A stretch of DNA of 47,322 bases from CAYPJE01 sp964410945. GTDB taxonomy: Bacteria; Fidelibacterota; Marinisomatia; Marinisomatales; TCS56. A program made the position numbers and the translations under genes. Positions within the stretch are counted from its first letter, which is position 1. Every line of letters starts with the position of its first letter. The notes under the pieces are model-generated. The model was not told the origin of the DNA. It made no database searches and saw only the letters and a list, made by a program, of their open reading frames with translations. Of the stretch, positions 41,421 through 47,322 are shown piece by piece. The stretch is from positions 1 through 47,322 of the forward strand of contig CAYPJE010000023.1 of assembly GCA_964410945.1 (NCBI GenBank). The letters are read 5' to 3'.

Positions 41421-43223
41421 ATGGCAATCAAGTATTTAGACGGAAAACGCTTATACCGTGTTATTCACGCTGGTCTGCAGAAGGTTCTGGCGCGGGAAGA
41501 TTATCTTAACAAGATCAATGTATTCCCGGTCCCGGACGGTGACACCGGCACCAATATGGCTTACACCCTGACAGCGATCCAGGATGGAATTGATGATGAC
41601 GATCATCCCGATATCGACCAAATGAGCCAGAAGATCGCCGACTCGGCCCTGGATGGTGCCCGGGGAAACTCAGGGGTCATCCTGGCCCAATTCCTGGTAG
41701 GCCTGGCGGAAGGGCTCAAAGACCGGGTTGAGGTATCGACCGAACAGTTTTCCCAGGCTGTCCACACGGCCCGTGAGCGGGCCTATGAAGCGTTGATGGA
41801 ACCGAAAGAAGGGACAATTCTAACAGTCATCAGGGAATGGTCCGAATCGATCCACGAACATGCCGAAAAGCTTCCCGACTTCAATGAAGTATTGCACAAA
41901 AGCCTGGAACAGGCCCAGAGTGCCCTGAAGGATACCCAGAAAAAACTGGAAGTTTTGAAGAAGGCCGGGGTAGTGGACGCCGGTGCCCAGGGATTCGTTT
42001 ACCTGCTGGAAGGAATCCAGGATTTTATTTCCAGTGGGAAAATCAAAAAATATATTAAAAAACGCCAAGCGGCCAGCAGTCCGGTTGACATAAAGGTTGA
42101 ACATACTGAGTTCAACGAAAAATACCGTTACTGCACGGAATGTACTATCACTGGCGATAATCTCGATCGGAAAGCCCTGCAAAAAGCAGTCAATTCCCTG
42201 GGCGACAGTATCGTAATCGCTGGTGGGAAGGAAAAACTGAAAGTTCACATTCACACCGATGAGCCCCAAACCCTGTTTGATATTTGTGCGGCAGCCGGTG
42301 TTACCAGTGGACAGAAAGCCGATGACATGCTGCAACAACAGAAAGATGTTCATACTGAGCACAAGGAAATCGGTCTGGTAACTGATTCAACCTGTGATCT
42401 GCCAACGGAAATGTTCGACAAATTCAGTATCCACACCGTTCCGGTAAAACTTAGTTTCGGGGATGAGCATTTCGTTGACCAGATCGGGATTACGGCCGAT
42501 GAATTCTGGGCCAAGGCAGCCACCTGCCCCCATCACCCGAAAACATCCCAGCCCTCCCCCGGGGATTTCAGCCGCCAGTACCAGTTACTGCTGAACAATT
42601 TCAAATCGGTCCTGTCAATCCATTTGACAGCTGGTTCCAGCGGAACCTACCAATCGGCAGTTACGGCCTCCAAATCACTGCCGGATGCCAATATTGTAGT
42701 AATTAACACCAATAATGTATCGGTCGGGATTGGCCTGACTGTTTTAACTGCCGGTGAAGCCATACAGGCTGGCAAGTCACTGGAGGAAGTCACTGAAATT
42801 GTGAACCGGTCGGTGGAAAACACCAAAATTTATATCGGGTTGGAGTCACTGGATTTTGTCGTCCGCGGCGGGCGTGTCCCGGCCTTCAAGAAAAAGATCG
42901 TCGATCGTCTGCGCCTGTTCCCGGTGCTCACAATCGATGAAAAGGGCCATGTCGGTAATGCGGGCCAAACCTTTGGAGCCAAGAACCGTACGACAAAACT
43001 GACCCGCTGGGTTCTAAAGCGACTGGAAAAAGACGCCAATTATCGCTTTGGTGTCGCTTATTCAACCGATATTTTTGCCGCATCACAGATTGCCAAAGAA
43101 TTGAGTGAATTATATGGGGAAGATAAGGTCTTCGTCGGCCGGATCGGCCCGGCTCTGGGTGTCCATGCCGGCCCGGGAGCAATCGCAATAGCCGTTCAAA
43201 AAATCGAGGGAAATAATGATTGA
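41421..43223 (+). CDS. Fused fatty-acid kinase (FakA-like, DhaL) and DegV/FakB-like fatty-acid-binding protein
   Basis: This 600-aa protein joins two functions. Residues 1-205 are a DhaL kinase domain with NVFPVPDGDTGTNM (Asp39, Asp41 for Mg-ATP) and LDGARGNSGVILAQF. Residues 220-305 match the FakA middle domain, with Cys238 (YCTE) and His276/His278 (VHIHTD). From about 317 it is a DegV domain with VTDSTCDLP, LTAGSSGTYQSA (lipid-binding Ser region), VVRGGRVP and GVHAGPGA (conserved His). By homology FakB presents a fatty acid and FakA phosphorylates it to acyl-phosphate. The gene overlaps plsY, whose product uses acyl-phosphate, which supports this role. Confidence 0.9.
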   Translation: MAIKYLDGKRLYRVIHAGLQKVLAREDYLNKINVFPVPDGDTGTNMAYTLTAIQDGIDDDDHPDIDQMSQKIADSALDGARGNSGVILAQFLVGLAEGLKDRVEVSTEQFSQAVHTARERAYEALMEPKEGTILTVIREWSESIHEHAEKLPDFNEVLHKSLEQAQSALKDTQKKLEVLKKAGVVDAGAQGFVYLLEGIQDFISSGKIKKYIKKRQAASSPVDIKVEHTEFNEKYRYCTECTITGDNLDRKALQKAVNSLGDSIVIAGGKEKLKVHIHTDEPQTLFDICAAAGVTSGQKADDMLQQQKDVHTEHKEIGLVTDSTCDLPTEMFDKFSIHTVPVKLSFGDEHFVDQIGITADEFWAKAATCPHHPKTSQPSPGDFSRQYQLLLNNFKSVLSIHLTAGSSGTYQSAVTASKSLPDANIVVINTNNVSVGIGLTVLTAGEAIQAGKSLEEVTEIVNRSVENTKIYIGLESLDFVVRGGRVPAFKKKIVDRLRLFPVLTIDEKGHVGNAGQTFGAKNRTTKLTRWVLKRLEKDANYRFGVAYSTDIFAASQIAKELSELYGEDKVFVGRIGPALGVHAGPGAIAIAVQKIEGNND

Positions 43224-43869
43224 ACTGATCGTTCTGTTAATTATCAGCTATGTAATCGGATCCACCCCAACCAGTATTATTATGGGGAAACTCACGAAGG
43301 GGATCGATATCCGTGAGCACGGCAGCGGGAATGCCGGCGGAACCAACGTTTTCCGGGTACTGGGCTGGAAACCGGCCCTGGTTGTAGTTATCGTTGATAT
43401 TTTTAAAGGCTGGTTGCCGGCTGCCATTCTGGCTGTAAAACTATTTCCGGGTCAACTGGCCATTGCCGATACAGGACTGGTTCAGATTCTATGTGGATTC
43501 GCCGCTGTACTGGGACATACCTACACGATCTTTGCCAACTTCAAGGGTGGCAAAGGTGTGGGAACCCTGGCCGGAATGCTGCTGGCCCTGTTTCCAATTG
43601 CTTTCCCACTATGCCTGCTGGTTTTTATTATCACATTGATCAGTACCGGTTATGTTTCAGTAGGCTCGATGATGGCAGCGGTGTTCCTGCCGGTCTTTCT
43701 GCTGACGCTACCCCCTCTAACGGGACTCGAACCAGCCTCATTTTCATTGATGGTATTCAGCCTGCTGGTTCCCTTTTTTGTGATCTATACCCACCGCAGC
43801 AATATCGGAAGATTACGGAACGGGAATGAGAATCGCTTCGAAAAAGCGATGATCTTCAGAAAGAAATAA
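43216..43869 (+). CDS. plsY: Acyl-phosphate:glycerol-3-phosphate acyltransferase
   Basis: This 217-aa membrane enzyme of phospholipid synthesis transfers the acyl group of acyl-phosphate to glycerol-3-phosphate. Conserved motifs are GSTPTSIIMGKL (motif 1 region), HGSGNAGGTNVFRVLGW and GHTYTIFANFKGGKGVGT, with several membrane helices. GAGGGA precedes the ATG. The start overlaps the Fak fusion by 8 bases. The stop abuts the stop of the convergent Omp85 gene with no intergenic base. Confidence 0.97.
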   Translation: MIELIVLLIISYVIGSTPTSIIMGKLTKGIDIREHGSGNAGGTNVFRVLGWKPALVVVIVDIFKGWLPAAILAVKLFPGQLAIADTGLVQILCGFAAVLGHTYTIFANFKGGKGVGTLAGMLLALFPIAFPLCLLVFIITLISTGYVSVGSMMAAVFLPVFLLTLPPLTGLEPASFSLMVFSLLVPFFVIYTHRSNIGRLRNGNENRFEKAMIFRKK

Positions 43870-45141
43870 TCAGAATTTCTGGCCGAAAGCCAGATGGAAC
43901 TGATCATCCCGGAATTTTCCGGAATAGTAACCCCAACCATAATCCAGACGGATATTCCCCAGCATCGGCATTGGAATCCGCAGGCCGATACCAATCCCAA
44001 ATAAGGGATCATTTTTCAGCAAGTCAGCGAAATCGGAATTAATAAAACCAAAATCAAAAAAACCGGCTACCGATAACCCCGATTCATTCTTCAGAGCGGT
44101 AACAAAACGGGGGATAATTGTCTGGCGCAATTCCACACTCCCGGTCAGGCGATGGGTACCAAAACGATACCAGTGTTTGGGATCGGCATAAACCTGACGA
44201 TCCGGCGGAGTCCAGCCGCGGACTGAATAAGCACTGCCGATATATTCTTCCATCAATGGGTCGGTATACCCGATTCGAACAAAATTCTGTACGTAGGCCG
44301 CTCCAACGAGTTTATATTCTTTCCCTGCCAGTCTGCGGTACAGGCCAAAGGAATTTTTCAAACCAACATAGGACTGCTTGCCCGCCATAGCAACCTCTGT
44401 ATTCACCTGGTACAGCAATCCCCGGGACGGATCGGTATAGATATCCCTGGTATCATAAGCATAGGTGAGTATGGTGGTCCAGTAATGGAATGTTGTCGTA
44501 TCGGCCTGGGATTGATAGCGTGTTTCCTCCAGGCCTGATTGCAGGCGATATTTATGATGATTCCGGACTACTTTTCCCAAAGTCACATCACCCGCCAGCT
44601 GATGAACTTCATAGGGCAGGAAAAAATGATCATAGTGCTGGTCATCAAAACTGGCATTCAATGATACATGGTCACCGATAATCCAGGGATCGTAGAATCC
44701 AAGGCTGTAGCTGGTGATACCGCCGATAAACCCGGTAAGGGTCAAGGTTTGGTTTCGTCCCCGAAAATTATTAATTATCAAAACACCGGAAAGTGACCAG
44801 CCGGTTTTTTCATCGTAATACGGCGACAGACCGGGGAGCACCCGCCAGGTTTCAACAACAAAAAATTCGACCGCCAGGGTACTATCCGTCAGGGATCGGG
44901 TGTGCCAGGTGACCATACTGAATATGCCAAGATTCTCAAGCCGGTCGCGATCTTCACGGATCAGATCCTGGTCCAGGCTGATATTCAGCGGATGCTGGAT
45001 CTCGCGCATAAGTATTTTGTCCCGGGTATGATCATTGCCAACCACAGTGATTTCCGAAACGACCGGTTCCTGTCCGGAAAGAAAAGACAGCCAACTGGCA
45101 GCCATGACCAGCAGAATCAATTTATACCTCTTTATTAACAT
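43870..45141 (-). CDS. Omp85/BamA-like outer-membrane protein with one POTRA domain
   Basis: This protein of about 423 aa has a signal peptide (MLIKRYKLILLVMAASWLSFLSG), a single POTRA-like domain (VSEITVVGNDHTRDKILMREI to about residue 95), and a 16-strand-type barrel with the loop-6 motif SVRGW and alternating aromatic strands, ending in Phe (HLAFGQKF). It is much shorter than BamA (five POTRA), so it is more like a small Omp85 member of the surface-antigen family, whose function may be protein or lipid insertion. The ATG at 45141 gives the better signal; another ATG at 45159 adds six residues. Confidence 0.85.
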   Translation of the reverse strand: MLIKRYKLILLVMAASWLSFLSGQEPVVSEITVVGNDHTRDKILMREIQHPLNISLDQDLIREDRDRLENLGIFSMVTWHTRSLTDSTLAVEFFVVETWRVLPGLSPYYDEKTGWSLSGVLIINNFRGRNQTLTLTGFIGGITSYSLGFYDPWIIGDHVSLNASFDDQHYDHFFLPYEVHQLAGDVTLGKVVRNHHKYRLQSGLEETRYQSQADTTTFHYWTTILTYAYDTRDIYTDPSRGLLYQVNTEVAMAGKQSYVGLKNSFGLYRRLAGKEYKLVGAAYVQNFVRIGYTDPLMEEYIGSAYSVRGWTPPDRQVYADPKHWYRFGTHRLTGSVELRQTIIPRFVTALKNESGLSVAGFFDFGFINSDFADLLKNDPLFGIGIGLRIPMPMLGNIRLDYGWGYYSGKFRDDQFHLAFGQKF

Positions 45142-45202
45142 ATACTTATCTGATTGCATCCGATCTCATCATTTCATGTAACCAGCATTCTGATATATAA
45201 AA

Positions 45203-45224
45203 ATGGCCTTCGAATGAAGGCCAT
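45203..45224 (-). terminator. Intrinsic terminator after the small repeat protein gene
   Basis: A perfect 9-bp stem ATGGCCTTC (45203-45211) / GAAGGCCAT (45216-45224) with loop GAAT is followed on the minus strand by TTTTTATATAT. It lies 28 bases after the stop of the 45253-45477 gene. Confidence 0.85.
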
Positions 45225-45252
45225 ATTTTAAAAATGGAATCAAGCGCTATGC

Positions 45253-45477
45253 TTAACGGCCACGAGCCATTTTTGCACGGGCGACATTTCCATCTTTATC
45301 GATAAAATACAAGTATCCTGCTTCACGGACAACACCGGCATCGGCTACTTTAGCAGCTTCCCCGCCGCCTTTGCCAGCACGGGCCATCTTCGAACGCCAG
45401 ACGTTTCCATCTTTGCCAAGATAATAGAGGTAACCTTTTTCTTTTGAAATGCCCGTTTGTTTCACGACTTCTGCCAT
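45253..45477 (-). CDS. Small two-repeat protein of unknown function
   Basis: This 74-aa basic protein is built of two copies of a motif: GYLYYLGKDGNVWRSKMARAG (about 15-35) and GYLYFIDKDGNVARAKMARGR (about 54-74), joined by a Gly/Ala linker. I have seen similar small G(F/Y)LYFIDKDG.V.R.KMARG proteins in other bacteria, without assigned function. The aromatic strand followed by a D-G turn suggests a beta-hairpin repeat, and the Lys/Arg ends suggest nucleic-acid or polyanion binding. AAAAGGAG is a strong ribosome-binding site. The gene has its own terminator and a promoter flanked by repeats, so it is a single-gene unit that may be highly expressed. Confidence 0.85.
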   Translation of the reverse strand: MAEVVKQTGISKEKGYLYYLGKDGNVWRSKMARAGKGGGEAAKVADAGVVREAGYLYFIDKDGNVARAKMARGR

Positions 45478-45514
45478 AAATATCTCCTTTTGTGGTTATT
45501 TACAGAATAACAGA

Positions 45515-45592
45515 TTTCTCGACGGAGAGTGTAATATTGCCGGGACTATTTTGTCAAGTGTTTTCCGTCGACAAAATCGATTTTCTCGACGA
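45515..45592 (-). promoter_or_regulatory. Promoter flanked by CGTCGAGAAA repeats and a near-palindrome
   Basis: On the minus strand there is a perfect -35 TTGACA (45552-45557) and, 18 bases on, TACACT (45528-45533) as -10. Just downstream is CCGTCGAGAAA (45515-45525). Upstream is CGTCGAGAAAA (45582-45592), part of a 24-base near-palindrome (45567-45590) with GTCGA/TCGAC arms, a perfect AAAATCGATTTT centre and one mismatched pair. The symmetry around a good promoter suggests a repressor operator. Confidence 0.55.
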
Positions 45593-45601
45593 TAATGACC
45601 T

Positions 45602-46321
45602 TTAACGACCTTTCAGGCGTTGAGAAAGGACTGAAATATGCTTTTGAGCAGCCGGTGAGTACCAGGTTTTAAAGAATTCCGTGTATAAGATATCGAAGTC
45701 CTGGGACAGCCGATCCAATAACCTGGCATTATTGGTCTGTTTCAGATGTGGATCAAATTCCCGGATTACTTTCATACACTGTTCGATCAGATTATCGATG
45801 GGAACCAGTTCATCGACAATCCCCTGTTTGAAGGCCAGGTCAGGATTCACGATCTCATTTTTAACAATACTGGGGGGTGGCGATCCATTCCACAGTTGGG
45901 TGATTCTATCAGTGGCGATGGGTGGCAGATCGATCCCCATAGCCATTTCATTTAATCCGATCAGGTATTCACCAGGGATGGCGATCCGCCGGTCACAGTT
46001 CATGGCAATGATATAGCCTCCGGCGATACAGTGGCCATTGATCGCAGCAATAACCGGAGCCGGCGCAGACAGCAATCGCGCCTGAAAAGTGTGGAATTTA
46101 TACATTAATTCCCGCATTTCGTCCCGGGAGTAATTCACCAGTACCGGCAGATTAAGTCCGGCCGAGAAGAAACGACCTGTGCCGGTGATAATCAATCCTC
46201 CAACCGGAATTTCGCTGGTGGCAGCCAGCATTTCATCCAACAGGGTAATATCGATCGGATTGGCCTTGCCGTATTCGATCCGCAGGATTTTTATATCGTT
46301 ATTGAGTTCCGTATGAATCAT
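45602..46321 (-). CDS. Enoyl-CoA hydratase/isomerase family protein
   Basis: This 239-aa crotonase-fold protein has the first oxyanion-hole segment TGRFFSAGLNLPV and the second INGHCIAGGYIIAMNCD. In hydratases the residue three after the second glycine pair is Glu (Glu144 in rat crotonase). Here the aligned residue is Ile, while the other catalytic Glu (Glu164) aligns with Glu in IGLNEMAMGI. A protein with only that Glu is more likely an enoyl-CoA isomerase or another crotonase variant than a hydratase. No other fatty-acid degradation genes are adjacent. Confidence 0.88.
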   Translation of the reverse strand: MIHTELNNDIKILRIEYGKANPIDITLLDEMLAATSEIPVGGLIITGTGRFFSAGLNLPVLVNYSRDEMRELMYKFHTFQARLLSAPAPVIAAINGHCIAGGYIIAMNCDRRIAIPGEYLIGLNEMAMGIDLPPIATDRITQLWNGSPPPSIVKNEIVNPDLAFKQGIVDELVPIDNLIEQCMKVIREFDPHLKQTNNARLLDRLSQDFDILYTEFFKTWYSPAAQKHISVLSQRLKGR

Positions 46322-46462
46322 TGCTGTGCCTAAATTTACAGTGTTCTTTTTGGTAATTAGTAATAAGTAATCATTGACAAGTGACCAGGTAGATTACTGA
46401 AGGTTCCAAATTGATTATTGACCTGTGTACCAAAGTTCAACTTCAGTTGACGCAGGCACATT

Positions 46463-46819
<357 letters not shown>

Positions 46820-46962
46820 CTTAAACTAAACCAGGTTTCTCTTTGAAAGATCAGGTTTTTTATACGGCTGATGTAGGATCATTCCCTAAAAGCCTCTTTG
46901 TTTCTGACAAGTCCAATCTTTTGAATCTATTATCGGAAATGCCGTGGGCTATGACGAATGGA

Positions 46963-47322
46963 TCATCGAACACTTAAATACCACCACACCAAAGGCGCCA
47001 ATATCACAACTTCAATTCCCACATTCAGCCATTGCTTGGCCACTGAACCGTCCAACATTATACCAATTAGTCGTGCTACCAATAAACCAAAAACAAGTGA
47101 AGAGCTGGTAGCTGCTATTGTTGGTATCCAGGGTCGTAATTGGTGATGGAATAGAAGCAAAATACCGACACCGATAATTAGCCCCCACCATATCCTTCTT
47201 TCGATGGCTTCAAATGTATCGCCAGGGATTGGTTTGTTGCTTACAAGCTCCGGGTTTGACACCAGCGTTACACCGATAATAATTAATGCAAATCCGATAA
47301 TTCTGTTAATAATGATACCTTC
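46963..47322 (-). CDS. DUF4345-like membrane protein, partial at window edge
   Basis: An open frame of 119 residues enters from the right edge with no start in the window; the GTG at 47262 is only an internal Val codon. It has three to four spans: INRIIGFALIIIGVTLVS, WWGLIIGVGILLLF, AATSSSLVFGLLVARLIG and VGIEVVILAPLVWWYL. The segments ERRIWWG, ARLIGIMLDG and the closing WWYL look like the DUF4345 group. The function is unknown. Confidence 0.65.
   Translation of the reverse strand, partial: EGIIINRIIGFALIIIGVTLVSNPELVSNKPIPGDTFEAIERRIWWGLIIGVGILLLFHHQLRPWIPTIAATSSSLVFGLLVARLIGIMLDGSVAKQWLNVGIEVVILAPLVWWYLSVR

Noticed and set aside
46820..46962. Search for a small RNA or tRNA terminator after tRNA-Arg
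   Set aside because: A run of six T is present near 46856, but I cannot draw a convincing stem before it.

Overview
The window reads as chromosomal DNA from a Gram-negative bacterium. It has an Omp85-type outer-membrane protein, many lipoproteins with a Cys lipobox, SecDF, and periplasmic or secreted enzymes. The gene repertoire (S46 dipeptidyl peptidase, GIN/DUF2807 domain protein, PKD-domain lipoproteins, and an atpZ - bactofilin - M23 peptidase - parB - parA neighbourhood) points to the Fibrobacterota/Chlorobiota/Bacteroidota superphylum, possibly a Marinimicrobia-like or Calditrichota-like lineage. That placement is an inference from gene content only; the window contains no rRNA or other phylogenetic marker that I can place by eye. 

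Layout. (1) 1-7799, minus strand: a partial IS200-like transposase at the left edge, then a complete F1Fo ATP synthase operon (transcribed atpI-like, atpB, E, F, H, A, G, D, C) headed by fxsA. (2) 7800-11778, plus strand: a REP-like repeat patch, a good sigma70-type promoter, three tandem PKD lipoprotein genes of which the middle one is a recombinant of the other two, a second repeat patch, and a three-gene operon (thiamine-binding-like protein, 47-aa membrane peptide, SpoIIAA-like protein). (3) 11832-19608, minus strand: glutamate synthase large subunit, an isoquinoline-oxidoreductase-like molybdenum hydroxylase pair and a secreted cupin. (4) 19802-22122, plus strand: an AT-rich islet of four unrecognised exported proteins or lipoproteins. 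(5) 22137-32044, mainly minus strand: quinone oxidoreductase, GIN-domain protein (plus), MazG-like pyrophosphohydrolase, S46 peptidase, a BolA - monothiol glutaredoxin - MsrBA redox operon, then atpZ, bactofilin, M23 peptidase, ParB, ParA and a flavodoxin-like protein. (6) 32258-43869, plus strand: a HEPN/MNT nucleotidyltransferase pair, Tdh-Kbl threonine catabolism, SecD-SecF, a DMT transporter, two DNA alkylation repair enzymes, a DUF502 membrane protein, and a fused fatty-acid kinase/fatty-acid-binding protein overlapping plsY. (7) 43870-47322: an Omp85-like protein, a small repeat protein with a striking palindrome-flanked promoter, a crotonase-fold protein, a 130-bp tandem structured repeat that runs into tRNA-Arg(TCT), and a partial membrane protein at the right edge. 

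How the genes fit together. The ATP synthase has all eight subunits plus an AtpI-like protein beside it, while AtpZ sits about 21 kb away with the chromosome-partition/cell-envelope genes, as though one ancestral cluster had been split. The FakA-FakB-like fusion can in principle hand acyl-phosphate directly to PlsY, its overlapping neighbour. Tdh and Kbl together convert threonine to glycine and acetyl-CoA. BolA, CGFS glutaredoxin and MsrBA form a redox/Fe-S set. The most unusual items are the chimeric lipoprotein array, the tandem repeat carrying a tRNA 5' fragment, the terminator-like hairpin almost touching the atpZ start codon, the FakA-FakB fusion, and the palindrome-bounded promoter of the small repeat protein.
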